Assembly (NCBI RefSeq): GCF_014199205.1
Contig: NZ_JACIJD010000024.1
Span: 1-58,273 of the forward strand
Length of the DNA stretch: 58,273 nt
Direction: 5' to 3'
DNA from: Muricoccus pecuniae
GTDB taxonomy: Bacteria > Pseudomonadota > Alphaproteobacteria > Acetobacterales > Acetobacteraceae
This document shows positions 16,045 through 25,308 of the stretch, one piece after another. The position numbers were made by a program, and so were the translations under genes. The first letter of the stretch is position 1, and each line of letters opens with the position of its first letter. Below the pieces are notes generated by a model. That model saw nothing but the letters and a program-made list of their open reading frames with translations, did not search any database and was not told the DNA's origin.

Positions 16045-17019
16045 GTGCCCGCCTTCATTCTCTCCCGCATCCTCCAGGCGATCCCGGTGATGCTCGCCGT
16101 CGCCCTCATCGCCTTCGCGCTCTTCTCCTTCGTCGGCGATCCCATCGCGACGATGCTGGGGCAGGAGTTCACCCCGCAGCAGCGCGACGCGCTGGTGGCC
16201 GCGCTCGGGCTGGACCAGCCGGTCCCCGTGCAGTTCGTCCGCTTCATCGGCAACGCCCTGCAGGGCGAGTTCGGCCTCTCCTACCGGCTCTCCCGTCCCG
16301 TCGCGGACCTCATCGTGGAGCGGGCGCCGGCCACACTGGAACTCGCGCTCTGCGCCTCGGTGGTGGCGCTGGCGGTCGGGCTACCGATGGGGGTTTATAC
16401 GGGCTTATACCCCCGCTCCCTGCTCTCCCGTGCCTTCCTCACCTTCAGCCTCGTCGGCGTGTCCCTGCCGACCTTCCTGATCGGCATCCTGCTGATCCTC
16501 GTCTTCGCCGTCTGGCTCGGCTGGCTGCCGAGCTTCGGGCGGGGAGATACGGTTCAGTTGGGCTGGTGGAGCACGGGCTTCCTCACGGCCTCCGGCTGGA
16601 AGGCGCTGATCCTGCCCTCCGTCACCCTCGGCCTGTTCCAGCTCACCCTCATCATGCGGCTCGTGCGCTCGGAGATGCTGGAGGTGCTGCGCTCGGACTA
16701 CGTGAAGTTCGCGCGGGCGCGCGGGCTGCGGGACCGGTCGATCAACTTCGGCCACGCGCTGCGAAATACGCTGGTGCCGGTGATCACCATCGTCGGCCTC
16801 CAGCTCGGCTCCATCATCGCCTTCTCCATCGTGACGGAGACGGTGTTCCAGTGGCCGGGCATGGGCCTGCTCTTCATCCAGTCCGTCTCCTCGGCCGACA
16901 TCCCGGTGATGGCGGCCTATCTCCTCCTCATCGCGGCGGTGTTCGTGACGATCAACCTGGTGGTGGACCTCCTCTACTACGCCGTGGACCCGCGCCTGCG
17001 CGCCGGCCGTGGCCACTGA
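16045..17019 (+). CDS. peptide/nickel-type ABC transporter permease (DppB-like)
   Basis: This 324-residue permease is of the DppB/OppB type. An N-terminal membrane helix is followed by the conserved periplasmic domain with LGLDQPVPVQFVRF, then five more helices. The EAA loop (DYVKFARARGLRDRSI) contacts the ATPases. It starts at a GTG with only a weak upstream ribosome site. It is the first gene of a four-gene operon (permease, permease, ATPase, ATPase) that has no substrate-binding gene attached. Likely substrates are peptides or related solutes; the binding protein that would define them is not here. Confidence 0.9.
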   Translation: MPAFILSRILQAIPVMLAVALIAFALFSFVGDPIATMLGQEFTPQQRDALVAALGLDQPVPVQFVRFIGNALQGEFGLSYRLSRPVADLIVERAPATLELALCASVVALAVGLPMGVYTGLYPRSLLSRAFLTFSLVGVSLPTFLIGILLILVFAVWLGWLPSFGRGDTVQLGWWSTGFLTASGWKALILPSVTLGLFQLTLIMRLVRSEMLEVLRSDYVKFARARGLRDRSINFGHALRNTLVPVITIVGLQLGSIIAFSIVTETVFQWPGMGLLFIQSVSSADIPVMAAYLLLIAAVFVTINLVVDLLYYAVDPRLRAGRGH

Positions 17020-17036
17020 GCCGGGGGCACTGACGC

Positions 17037-17948
17037 ATGAACGCCGTCTCCCGCTTCCTCGACAGCGACCTCTTCTACTCCTTCCGCCGCACGCCGAGCG
17101 CCGTGATCTCGGCCGTAGTCGCGGCGGTCATCATCCTCGGCGCGGCGGCCGCCCCCTGGGTGGCGCCCTACAACCCCTTCGACCTCGCCAGCCTCGACCT
17201 GATGGACGCGTTCAACCCGCCCGCCTTCATGGATGAGGGCTCGCTCGCCCATCCCTTCGGCACGGACGACCAGGGGCGGGACGTGCTCTCGGCCATCCTC
17301 TACGGGGCGCGCGTCTCGCTCGTCGTCGGCGTCTCGGCCACGGCCTTCGCCCTCACGGTCGGCGTGCTGGTCGGGCTCCTGGCGGGCTATGCCGGGGGCA
17401 CGGTGGACGCGGTGCTCATGCGCATCGCCGACATCCAGCTCACCTTTCCCAGCATCCTGATCGCCCTCCTCATCGACGGCGTGGCCCGGGCGGCGCTGCC
17501 GCGCGAGGTGCACGACCAGCTCGCCATCGTGGTGGTGATCGTGGCCATCGGCATCTCCGACTGGCCGCGCTTCGCCCGCACGGTGCGCGGCTCGGCGCTG
17601 GTGGAGCGGAACAAGGAGTATGTGCTGGCGGCGCGGGTGATCGGCATCTCGCCGGCGCGCATCATGCTCACCCATGTCCTGCCCAACGTGCTCGGTCCGC
17701 TGCTGGTGCTGGCGACGCTGAACCTCGGCCTCGCCATTCTCTCCGAGGCGACGCTCTCCTTCCTCGGCGTCGGCGTGCCGCCGACCCAGCCCTCGCTCGG
17801 CACCCTCATCCGCATCGGGAACGACTTCCTCTTCAGCGGGGAGTGGTGGATCGCGCTCTTTCCCGGCCTGGCGCTGGTGGCCATGGTCCTCAGCGTGAAC
17901 CTGTTGGGCGACTGGCTGCGAGACGCCCTGAACCCGAGGCTGCGATGA
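17037..17948 (+). CDS. peptide/nickel-type ABC transporter permease (DppC-like)
   Basis: This 303-residue DppC/OppC-type permease has an N-terminal OppC_N-like segment with a first membrane helix at about 23-45. The HPFGTDDQGRDV motif follows the periplasmic loop, and further helices are present. The EAA loop (NKEYVLAARVIGISPARI) precedes the last helices, which include SFLGVGVPPTQPSLG. It starts 17 bp after the DppB-like stop and pairs with that protein to form the channel. Confidence 0.9.
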   Translation: MNAVSRFLDSDLFYSFRRTPSAVISAVVAAVIILGAAAAPWVAPYNPFDLASLDLMDAFNPPAFMDEGSLAHPFGTDDQGRDVLSAILYGARVSLVVGVSATAFALTVGVLVGLLAGYAGGTVDAVLMRIADIQLTFPSILIALLIDGVARAALPREVHDQLAIVVVIVAIGISDWPRFARTVRGSALVERNKEYVLAARVIGISPARIMLTHVLPNVLGPLLVLATLNLGLAILSEATLSFLGVGVPPTQPSLGTLIRIGNDFLFSGEWWIALFPGLALVAMVLSVNLLGDWLRDALNPRLR

Positions 17949-18045
17949 GGTCCATTCGTTCCGTGCCGAAATCTCTGAACCTCATCGCGCGCGCGCCGTG
18001 CGATTCACGCCTCCGGCCGTGCCGGCCTGCGGCGATCGCACGCTG

Positions 18046-19035
18046 ATGCAGCCGCTCCTCCAGGTCCGCGACCTCGTCGTGGAATTCCCCACGCGCCGCG
18101 GCACCCTGCGCGCGCTCGACCGCGTCTCCTTCGACATCGCCCCCGGCGAGGTGCTCGGCGTGGTCGGCGAGTCCGGCGCGGGCAAGTCGATGACGGGGGC
18201 TGCGATCATCGGGCTGCTGGAGCCGCCGGGGCGCGTGGCGGGCGGTTCCATCACGCTCCGCGGCGAGCGCATCGACAACCTGCCCCCGCGCGAGATGCGT
18301 AAGGTGCGGGGCAAGCGGATCGGCGCCATCTTCCAGGACCCGCTCACGACCCTGAACCCGCTCTACACGGTGGGCCACCAGCTCGTGGAGACGATGCGGA
18401 CGCATCTGGCGATCGACGCCGCCGAGGCGCGGCGCCGGGCGGTCGGCTGGCTGGAGATGGTCGGCATCCCCGCTGCCTCCGAGCGGATCGACGCCTATCC
18501 CCACCAGTTCTCCGGCGGCATGCGCCAGCGCGTGGTGATCGCGCTCGCCCTCTGCGCCGAGCCGGAGATGGTGGTGGCGGACGAGCCGACCACGGCGCTC
18601 GACGTCTCCATCCAGGCCCAGGTCATCGCCCTGCTCAAGCGCCTGACGCGGGAGAAGGGCACCTCCGTCATGCTCATCACCCACGACATGGGCGTGATCG
18701 CCGAGACGGCGGACCGCGTGGCCGTGATGTATGCCGGGCGCGTGGCCGAGATCGGGCCGGTGCGCTCGGTGGTGAAGGCGGCGGCGCATCCCTATTCCGC
18801 GGGGCTCATGGCCTCCATCCCGCCGCTCTCCCACAAGGTGGACCAGCTGCCGCAGATCGACGGCGCCATGCCGCGCCTGAACGCCATCCCGCAGGGCTGC
18901 GCCTACAACCCGCGCTGCCCGCACGTCTTCGACCGCTGCAAGGTGGAGCGCCCGGAGCTGCTGCAGGCCCCCGAGACAAGGGCGGCCTGCTGGCTCTTCG
19001 ACAGCGACGCCCCACGGGAGCGCGCCCATGTCTGA
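18046..19035 (+). CDS. peptide-type ABC transporter ATP-binding protein (DppD-like)
   Basis: This 329-residue ATPase has Walker A GESGAGKS near residue 38, a Q-loop, signature SGGMRQR, Walker [13 protein letters not shown] and the H-loop ITHDMG. The DppD/OppD C-terminal extension carries cysteines (C-x6-C-x6-C pattern in GCAYNPRCPHVFDRC) that may bind an Fe-S cluster or a metal. The start is uncertain. ATG 18046 begins with MQPLLQVRDLVVEF, as in the family, but has no clear ribosome site; a GTG at 17998 would add 16 unrelated residues. The 97 bp after the permease stop hold nothing else I can recognise. Confidence 0.88.
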   Translation: MQPLLQVRDLVVEFPTRRGTLRALDRVSFDIAPGEVLGVVGESGAGKSMTGAAIIGLLEPPGRVAGGSITLRGERIDNLPPREMRKVRGKRIGAIFQDPLTTLNPLYTVGHQLVETMRTHLAIDAAEARRRAVGWLEMVGIPAASERIDAYPHQFSGGMRQRVVIALALCAEPEMVVADEPTTALDVSIQAQVIALLKRLTREKGTSVMLITHDMGVIAETADRVAVMYAGRVAEIGPVRSVVKAAAHPYSAGLMASIPPLSHKVDQLPQIDGAMPRLNAIPQGCAYNPRCPHVFDRCKVERPELLQAPETRAACWLFDSDAPRERAHV

Positions 19036-20050
19036 GCCCCCGATCTTCGAGGCGCGCGGGCTCAGCCGCCACTTCGACGTCTCCAAACCCGCCCTCCAGC
19101 GCCTTCTCTCGCGCGAGGGCAGGCGCACGCTGCGGGCGGTGAACGAGGTCTCCTTCGCCATCCCGCGCGGCACGACGATGTCGCTCGTCGGCGAGAGCGG
19201 CTGCGGCAAGTCCACCGTCGCGCGCCTCGCCGTTGGCCTCTACGAGCCGAGCGGGGGGCAGGCGCTGTTCGAGGGGCAGGACCTGGCGGAGGCGCGGAAG
19301 TCGGCCGCGCAGCGGCGCCGCATGGGTATGATCTTCCAGGATCCCTATGCCAGCCTCAACCCGCGCTGGCGGGTGGCGGACATCGTCGGGGAACCGATCC
19401 GGGCCTATGGCATCGCCGAGGGCGCCGGTGCGCTGCGGGAGAAGGTGGGCGCGCTGCTGCGGCAGGTCGGGCTGTCGCCGGCCGACGGCAACCGCTTCCC
19501 GCACGAGTTCTCGGGTGGGCAGCGGCAGCGCATTTCCATCGCCCGCGCCCTGTCCTCGAACCCCGACTTCCTCGTCTGCGACGAGCCGACCTCGGCGCTG
19601 GACGTCTCCGTCCAGGCGCAGATCCTGAACCTCATGAAAGGGCTGCAGCGCGACCTCGGCCTCACCTACCTCTTCATCAGCCACAACCTCGCCGTGGTGC
19701 GGCAGGTGAGCGACCGCGTCGGGGTGATGTATCTCGGCAGCATCATGGAGCTGGCGCCGGCCGAGACGCTCTTCACCACCCCGCGCCAGCCCTATACCCG
19801 CGCGCTGACGGAGGCGATCCCCGACCTCGACATGGTCGGCAAGGACCGCCAGCCTGTGGGCGGCGAGGTGCCGAGCCCCATCGCCCCGCCGCCGGGCTGC
19901 CCCTTCAATCCCCGCTGCCCCCTGGCGAACGACCGCTGCCGGAGCGAGCGCCCCGCCCTCATCCCCGCCCGCGGCACGCCGGAGACGCTGGTGGCCTGCC
20001 ACGCCGTGGAGGAGGGGCGGGACAGCTTCGAGGCACGGGCCGCGGCCTGA
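19028..20050 (+). CDS. peptide-type ABC transporter ATP-binding protein (DppF-like)
   Basis: This 340-residue ATPase overlaps the DppD-like gene by 8 bp. It shows Walker [15 protein letters not shown] near 56, signature [15 protein letters not shown], Walker B FLVCDEPTSALD and the H-loop SHNLAVV. The oligopeptide-type C-terminal domain includes the cysteine pattern GCPFNPRCPLANDRC. It partners DppD to energise the two permeases. It converges on creA with only 4 bp between stops and no visible terminator. Confidence 0.9.
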   Translation: MSEPPIFEARGLSRHFDVSKPALQRLLSREGRRTLRAVNEVSFAIPRGTTMSLVGESGCGKSTVARLAVGLYEPSGGQALFEGQDLAEARKSAAQRRRMGMIFQDPYASLNPRWRVADIVGEPIRAYGIAEGAGALREKVGALLRQVGLSPADGNRFPHEFSGGQRQRISIARALSSNPDFLVCDEPTSALDVSVQAQILNLMKGLQRDLGLTYLFISHNLAVVRQVSDRVGVMYLGSIMELAPAETLFTTPRQPYTRALTEAIPDLDMVGKDRQPVGGEVPSPIAPPPGCPFNPRCPLANDRCRSERPALIPARGTPETLVACHAVEEGRDSFEARAAA

Positions 20051-20054
20051 GCCG

Positions 20055-20564
20055 CTAACGCGCCGGGGCTGGGGCGGTGGCCGTCGCGGCGGCGGCTACC
20101 GGCACCACGGCGACCGCGCTGAAGGGCGAGCCCTCCACCAGCTTGGTCGACCAGGCGAGGTAGACCACCGCGCCGCGCCCCTCGTCGATGAAGCGATGGA
20201 CGCGGGTTTCCTTGAAGAACAGGCTCGTCGAGCTCTCATGCACGACCTCGCCCCGCTCGCCGCGGGCGGCGCCGGGCAGGACCTCGACCGCGCCCGTGGC
20301 GGAGCAGGAGAGGGCGAAGCGCGCGGGGTCCTCCGCCACGCCAACCATGCCGGAGATGCCGCCCGTCCGCGCCTGGCTGATGTAGCAGGAGACGTTGCGC
20401 ACCTCCGGGTCGTCGAAGCGCTCGACGACGATGCGGTGGCTGCGAGTCAGGCCGAGATTGGTGAGGGCGGTGTTGACGTAGCCGACCTGCGCCGTCTCGT
20501 CCGCGGCGGAGGCGGGGCCGGCCGCGGCGAGGGCGGCGAGAAGGGCGAGGGCGGGGCGGCGCAT
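20055..20564 (-). CDS. creA: CreA family periplasmic protein
   Basis: This 169-residue protein has a cleavable signal peptide (about 1-20, PASA-ADE) and the CreA core. The core includes RIVVERFDDPEVRNVSCYI, ARTGGISG, and VEGSPFSAVAVVPV at the end of the family domain. A Pro/Ala tail of about 15 residues follows. CreA proteins are periplasmic and of unsolved function. It lies 67 bp downstream of ggt on the same strand, so co-transcription is possible. Confidence 0.9.
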   Translation of the reverse strand: MRRPALALLAALAAAGPASAADETAQVGYVNTALTNLGLTRSHRIVVERFDDPEVRNVSCYISQARTGGISGMVGVAEDPARFALSCSATGAVEVLPGAARGERGEVVHESSTSLFFKETRVHRFIDEGRGAVVYLAWSTKLVEGSPFSAVAVVPVAAAATATAPAPAR

Positions 20565-20631
20565 GGGATCACTCCGGTTCTTTCCCGCATAGCGCGCGGC
20601 CCCGGCCAGGGTTGGGTCGGATGCCCCGCCA

Positions 20632-22323
20632 TCAATCCCCGATCGCCACGCCCTCCCGCCGGGGATCAGCGCCGCCCAGCAGCCCCGAGGGCGTCACCCG
20701 GATCGCCTGAAGGCCCGAGTAGAGCGGCCGGACCTCGACCCGATGCCCGCGCGCGCGCAGCGCCGGGGCGAGCCCTGCCGCCGCCGTGCCCTCCTCCAAC
20801 TCCACGACCCCGCCCGTCGTGACGACATGCGGCAGGGAGACGGCCTCCTGGGGGCTGAGCTTCCAATCGAGCATTCCCACCAGCGCCTGGGCGACATAGC
20901 CGATGATCCGCGCCCCGCCGGGCGAGCCGACCACCGCCGCCAGCCGCCCCTCGCCGTCGAAGACGAGGCTGGGGGACATCGAGGAGCGCGGGCGCTTGCC
21001 GCCCTCCACCCGGTTGGCGACCGGCCGCCCCTCCAACTCCGGGCGGAAGGAGAAGTCCGTCAGCTCGTTGTTCAGGATGAAGCCGCCGACCATGAGCCGC
21101 GCGCCGAAGGCGTCCTCCACCGTCGTCGTCATGGAAACCGCGTCGCCCCAGGCGTCCAGGATGGAGAGATGGCTGGTCCCGTTCTCCACGGCCTCCGGCA
21201 TTGGCGCGTGCAGGGTCGTCTCCCGCCAGCGCGGGTTGCCGGCCCGGGGCTCGGCGATGGCGGAGCCGGGACTGACGAGCTGGGCGCGAAGGGTGAGATA
21301 GGCGGGGTCGAGCAGCCCGCGCACGGGCACGGGCACGAAGTCCGGATCCGCGAGGTACTGGGCGCGGTCGGCGAAGGCGAGGCGGGAGGCTTCGGCGATG
21401 AGGTGTGCCGCCTCCGCGCCCCCCGGCGCCAGGCGCGGCATGTCGAAATGCTCCAGCACGCCGAGGATCTGGCCCACCGCCACCCCGCCCGAGGAAGGCG
21501 GCGGGAAGCCGCAGATGCGGAAGGTGCGGTAGGGATGGCAGACCGGCTCGCGCTCCTTCGCGGCGTAGCCGGCGAGGTCGTCCACCGTCATCAGCCCGCC
21601 CGCCCCATGGCCGCGCACGGCGGCGGCGATCGCCGCAGCGACGGGGCCGCGCAGCAGCGCCGCCGATCCCTGCGCGGCGATCAGGCGGAAGGTCCCGGCC
21701 AGGTCGGGGTTTCGCAGCCTCTCCCCGGCCAGGAGCGGCCGGTCGCCGCCGCGCAGGAAATAGTCGCGCGTGGAGGGGTGGCGGGCGAGACGCGCGGCAT
21801 CCGAGGCGATGGCGTCGGCGAGCTTGGGAGAGACGGGGAAGCCGTTCTCGGCCAACTCGACCGCCCGCTGCCACAGCCCGTCCCAGGGCAGCTTCCCGTG
21901 CCGCCGATGCGCCGCTTCCAGCGCCGCGACCGCCCCCGGCACCCCCACGCTGCGGCCGGAGAGGACGGCATCATAGAAGGGGAGCGGCGTGCCGTCCGCA
22001 CGGAGGAAGAGATCGGGGCGCGCGGCGGCGGGCGCGGCCTCCCGCCCGTCGAAGCCCGTGACGGAGGCGGCCGCGGCGTTCCAGTGCAGGATGAGCGCCC
22101 CGCCGCCGATCCCGCTGGATTGCGGCTCCACCAGGGTGAGCACGGCCTGCACGGCGACGGCGGCGTCGACCGCTCCCCCGCCGCGCCGGAGCACTTCCAG
22201 CCCTGCCTCCGCGGCCAGGGGATGCGCGGCCGCCACCATCCGCCGCTGCGGCAGCGACGCTGCCGGCGCTTGGGCGAGGGCCGGCAGCGCGGCGAGGAGG
22301 AACAGGGCGGCGATGAGGCGCAT
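20632..22323 (-). CDS. ggt: gamma-glutamyltransferase
   Basis: This 563-residue Ntn-hydrolase precursor has a signal peptide (about 1-18, PALAQA) and acts in the periplasm on gamma-glutamyl compounds such as glutathione. Autocleavage should occur before Thr383 in the GTSHLS motif, creating large and small subunits. Other landmarks are the substrate-binding FDGREAAP near 90-100, the SSGIGGG loop, PPPSSGG, and the late [11 protein letters not shown] and GSPGGARI motifs. Most family members have Thr-Thr-His; here the second Thr is Ser. The start is the ATG at 22323; an open extension further upstream is antisense to yraN and is rejected. It is divergent from yraN with 36 bp between starts. Confidence 0.92.
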   Translation of the reverse strand: MRLIAALFLLAALPALAQAPAASLPQRRMVAAAHPLAAEAGLEVLRRGGGAVDAAVAVQAVLTLVEPQSSGIGGGALILHWNAAAASVTGFDGREAAPAAARPDLFLRADGTPLPFYDAVLSGRSVGVPGAVAALEAAHRRHGKLPWDGLWQRAVELAENGFPVSPKLADAIASDAARLARHPSTRDYFLRGGDRPLLAGERLRNPDLAGTFRLIAAQGSAALLRGPVAAAIAAAVRGHGAGGLMTVDDLAGYAAKEREPVCHPYRTFRICGFPPPSSGGVAVGQILGVLEHFDMPRLAPGGAEAAHLIAEASRLAFADRAQYLADPDFVPVPVRGLLDPAYLTLRAQLVSPGSAIAEPRAGNPRWRETTLHAPMPEAVENGTSHLSILDAWGDAVSMTTTVEDAFGARLMVGGFILNNELTDFSFRPELEGRPVANRVEGGKRPRSSMSPSLVFDGEGRLAAVVGSPGGARIIGYVAQALVGMLDWKLSPQEAVSLPHVVTTGGVVELEEGTAAAGLAPALRARGHRVEVRPLYSGLQAIRVTPSGLLGGADPRREGVAIGD

Positions 22324-22359
22324 GGCCGACTCCGGCACGGGTTGGGCTATCCTGGCAAG

Positions 22360-22737
22360 ATGGACCCGCAAGCCAAGGAGGCGGCCCGCCGCGCCGCCGA
22401 GCGCCGGGGCCTGGAGGCCGAGAGGCGCGCCGCCGCGGCGCTGGAGGCGCGGGGCTGGACCGTGCTGGCCCGCCGCGTCCGCACCCCGGCGGGGGAGCTC
22501 GACCTGATCGCCGAGCGCGACGGGCTGCTCGCCTTCCTGGAGGTGAAGTCGCGCCCGAGCCTGGCCGAGGCCGCCCACTCCGTCTCCCCGCGCCAGAGGG
22601 CGAGGATCATGGCCGCCGCCGAGGCCTGGCTCGCCGGGAATCCCGGCCATGGCGCGGCCGGCATCCGCTTCGACATCATCCTCGCTGCCCCAGAGGGCAT
22701 GCGGCGGATCAGGAACGCCTTCCGCGGCTGGGACTGA
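22360..22737 (+). CDS. YraN/UPF0102 family nuclease-like protein
   Basis: This 125-residue protein belongs to UPF0102 (YraN), which has a restriction-endonuclease-like fold. The hallmarks are [19 protein letters not shown], the [11 protein letters not shown] strand and FLEVKSRPS, giving the catalytic-type D-(x)n-E-x-K residues, followed by [15 protein letters not shown]. It may act in DNA processing; its biological role is unproven. There is no ribosome site, but a TATCCT at 22348-22353 is only 6 bp from the ATG, so a leaderless transcript is possible. The gene is divergent from ggt. Confidence 0.88.
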   Translation: MDPQAKEAARRAAERRGLEAERRAAAALEARGWTVLARRVRTPAGELDLIAERDGLLAFLEVKSRPSLAEAAHSVSPRQRARIMAAAEAWLAGNPGHGAAGIRFDIILAAPEGMRRIRNAFRGWD

Positions 22738-22756
22738 ACCAGGAGGAAGCCGGGCC

Positions 22757-23635
22757 TCAGCGCGCGGAGAGCAGTCCCGCGCAGGCCTGCGGCAGGGAGG
22801 GCGGCTCGGACGGGGGAGCGCTGCGCCGGGGCTGGCTCGCCTCCGGGGTCAGCCACCAGGCAAGCCCCGCATCGCAACCGTCGCCCGGCGGGGGCGGGGC
22901 GGCGTCCTTGCAGTCCGGGCTTCCGGCGGGGCAGCGCAGGCGGATGTGCATGTGGCTGTCATGCCCGCGCCAGGGGCGCACATGGCGCAGCCAGGGCTCG
23001 CCGGCATGGGCCGCGCAGAGGCTCCGCTTGATGCCGTGATGGACGAAGATCCGGTCCAGCCCCGGCAGTTCGGCCGCCATGCGGATCAGCCGCGCATGGG
23101 CCGGGGTGAAGAGCCGGGGATCGGCGGCCGATCCGTCCGGCAGGACGAGGGAGCGCTCAGGGATGCTCTCCCGCGCGGCCGCCGGCACGAGGGGCTTGGG
23201 CGAGAGGTCGAGCCAGATGTCGGCGTCCAGCCCGGCCTGGTGGCTGGCATGGCCGAAGGGCAGGGGGCCGCCCCGGGGCTGGCCGAGGTCGCCGATCCAG
23301 AGATCCGGCAGGCCCCCCGCGCGGGCGCGCCCGGCAAGGTCCCGCAGCGCCGCCACCAGCACCGGGTGCCCCCAGTTCCGGTTGCGCGAGAGCCGCACGA
23401 CCTGCCAGCCCGGCCCTTCCGGCGGGAGCATCGCGGCGCCCTGGACGCAGCCGAGCGAGGTGCCGCCGATGCTGCGCGCCGGCCCGGGCGAGGGCCCGGG
23501 CGCCGCGGCCCATTGTGCCGCCGGCTGGGCGGATGCGGGCCCGGCGACGAGCGCGATGCTCAGCGCGAGGAGGGAGAGGCCGCGCACCGCCCGGCCCCTC
23601 GCCGCCACCGCCCTCGCGGCGAATCCTGGCACGGG
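22757..23635 (-). CDS. mepA: penicillin-insensitive murein endopeptidase (MepA-like)
   Basis: This roughly 292-residue zinc peptidase of the M74 family cleaves D-Ala-meso-diaminopimelate cross-links in the periplasm. Diagnostic segments are [14 protein letters not shown] with metal His and Asp, FVHHGIK, and [18 protein letters not shown] near the C-terminus, with cysteines that likely form disulfides. The chosen start is a GTG at 23635. It has GGAGAG seven bases upstream and gives a signal peptide ending in GPASA. An ATG at 23683 would overlap the preceding gene by 32 bp and lacks a comparable site. The last 40 residues are Pro/Ser-rich and not part of the catalytic domain. Confidence 0.9.
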   Translation of the reverse strand, partial: PVPGFAARAVAARGRAVRGLSLLALSIALVAGPASAQPAAQWAAAPGPSPGPARSIGGTSLGCVQGAAMLPPEGPGWQVVRLSRNRNWGHPVLVAALRDLAGRARAGGLPDLWIGDLGQPRGGPLPFGHASHQAGLDADIWLDLSPKPLVPAAARESIPERSLVLPDGSAADPRLFTPAHARLIRMAAELPGLDRIFVHHGIKRSLCAAHAGEPWLRHVRPWRGHDSHMHIRLRCPAGSPDCKDAAPPPPGDGCDAGLAWWLTPEASQPRRSAPPSEPPSLPQACAGLLSAR

Positions 23636-23651
23636 GCTCTCTCCGTGCGAA

Positions 23652-23936
23652 TCAGCCCTGGAAGCGGAAGGCTTCGGCGACATCGGGCGTGTCGGCCGCC
23701 GGTGCGGCGGCGGCGTTCACCTGGCCCTGCGCCTCGCGCGCCTTCGCCTCGACCTCGCGCAGCAGCCGCGTGATCGAGCCGGCGAAGGCGGGAAGCTGGG
23801 CGAGCGGCACGACGAGGAGCCCCGTCGTCGCGGGCGACCCGTTGCCGTCCTGGACGGCCAGCTTCAGCCGCGCGACGCCGTGGCGGACGGTTCCCTCGAG
23901 GATGCCGTCGGCGAAGAGGGTGGGAAGATCAGCCAT
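23652..23936 (-). CDS. small hypothetical protein co-encoded with the type I secretion pair
   Basis: This 94-residue protein is not one I recognise. The N-terminal half reads as beta-strands (ILEGTVRHGVARLKLAVQDGN, then TGLLVVPLAQLPAF). The second half is a charged helix (SITRLLREVEAKAREAQG) and an Ala-rich tail. No signal or membrane segment is seen, so it is likely cytoplasmic. Its ATG lies 10 bp after the hlyD-like stop, so it is almost certainly the third gene of the secretion operon. A role with the exporter or its substrate is inferred from position only. Confidence 0.65.
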   Translation of the reverse strand: MADLPTLFADGILEGTVRHGVARLKLAVQDGNGSPATTGLLVVPLAQLPAFAGSITRLLREVEAKAREAQGQVNAAAAPAADTPDVAEAFRFQG

Positions 23937-23946
23937 GAGCCTGGTC

Positions 23947-25308
23947 CTACTGCTCGCGGAACGCCCGGTGGAAGCTGTCGAGCACGGGCTGTATGAGATA
24001 GCGGAGGAAGGAGCGCTCGCCGACCTGGATCTGCGCCTCCACCGGCATGCCGGGGCGGAGCGCCACGTTCTCCAGGCGGGAGAGCTGGTCCTCGTCGATG
24101 GCGATGCGGACGCGGTAGTATTCCTGCATCGTCCGCTCCTCCGTGGTGACGTCGCCGCCGACCACGGTGACCTGCCCGTTCAGGAAGGGCACGAGGCGCT
24201 GCTTGAAGGCGGGCAGCCGCACCTCGGCCAGAAGCCCGGTATGCACCATGTCGATGTCGGTCGGGGAGACGCGGACCTCGGCGATCAGCTTGTCCCGCGC
24301 GGGGACGAGATCCATCACCGGCTCGCCCGGCCGCACCACGGCGCCGGGGTTGAAGAAGCGGGCGTTCAGCACCGTGCCGTCCTCGGGGGCGAGGATCTCC
24401 CGGCGGGAGGACACGTCGTCCGCCGCGCGCAGCTTCTCCTCGACCTCGTGCAGCCGGGTGCGCACGTCGCGCCCCTCGGTCGAGACCTCCTGCAGGCGCT
24501 GGTCGGCCACTTGCCGGATCTGTGACTGGGCCTCGGCGATCTGGGCGCGGGCGCGGTCGATCTGGGCGGCGAGGTCCGAGATGGTGCCGTTCGCCGCGAA
24601 GACCTGGCGCTGCAGCCCGTAGAGCCGGGGCTGGCGCTCCAGGCCCTGGCGGACGAGCCCCTGCACGTCCGCCTCCTCGCGCACCAGCAGCTCGCGCTGG
24701 CGCTGCTGGCTCGCCATCTGCGCCTCGGCCGAGGCGGCCATGGTCTGGTACTGGAGGATCCGCGCCTCGAGCACCTGAAGCTGGCTCCGGAGGCTTGCCT
24801 GGCGGCTGGCGAAGAGCACGCGCTGCCCGTCCATCGACTCGCGGGCCCGGGGGTCCTCGCTGGCGAGGAGGTCGGGGTGGAAGGCGATGCCGTTCGCGCC
24901 GGCGATCTCGGCGGCGATCCGGGCGTCCTGCGCGAGAAGGGCCCAGCGCTGCGCGCGGGCCGCCTCGCGGCCGGTGGCGGACTGCACGTCGTCCAGCCGG
25001 AGCAGGACCTGCCCGGCCCGCACGGCGTCGCCATCGCGCACCAGGATCTCGCGCACGGTGCCGCCCTCCAGATGGGCGATGGTGCGGCGGCTGCCCTCGG
25101 CCTTGATCGTGCCGGGGGCGATCGCCGCCTCGCTCAGCGGCACGAGCACGGAGAAGGCCGTGAGCCCGCCGGAGAAGGCGATCAGCGCGGCGAGGCCGAG
25201 GGCGATCGGCCCCCCGGTGCGGGGCCGCGGCATGTCGAGGACGAGCGGCGGACGCGCCGGGGCGATGGGAGCCGGCAGCGTGCCGGCGGTGGTGGTCGCG
25301 AGGCTCAT
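23947..25308 (-). CDS. HlyD/PrtE-type type I secretion periplasmic adaptor
   Basis: This 453-residue membrane fusion protein has a short cytoplasmic tail, one membrane helix (about 36-58) and the first half of a lipoyl-like domain (EGGTVREILVRDGDAVRAGQ). A long coiled-coil hairpin spans about 140-310. The second lipoyl half and a beta-barrel domain with the family signature follow (about 315-450). It would link the inner-membrane ABC exporter to a TolC-like channel. It overlaps the ABC gene stop by 4 bp. No TolC gene is in the window. Confidence 0.9.
   Translation of the reverse strand: MSLATTTAGTLPAPIAPARPPLVLDMPRPRTGGPIALGLAALIAFSGGLTAFSVLVPLSEAAIAPGTIKAEGSRRTIAHLEGGTVREILVRDGDAVRAGQVLLRLDDVQSATGREAARAQRWALLAQDARIAAEIAGANGIAFHPDLLASEDPRARESMDGQRVLFASRQASLRSQLQVLEARILQYQTMAASAEAQMASQQRQRELLVREEADVQGLVRQGLERQPRLYGLQRQVFAANGTISDLAAQIDRARAQIAEAQSQIRQVADQRLQEVSTEGRDVRTRLHEVEEKLRAADDVSSRREILAPEDGTVLNARFFNPGAVVRPGEPVMDLVPARDKLIAEVRVSPTDIDMVHTGLLAEVRLPAFKQRLVPFLNGQVTVVGGDVTTEERTMQEYYRVRIAIDEDQLSRLENVALRPGMPVEAQIQVGERSFLRYLIQPVLDSFHRAFREQ

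Noticed and set aside
20743-22737. 664-codon open frame on the plus strand antisense to ggt and in frame with yraN
   Set aside because: Its composition is dominated by Arg/Gly/Ala as expected of an antisense frame in GC-rich DNA, while ggt opposite it has all family motifs. Only the last 125 codons (yraN, from 22360) have family similarity.
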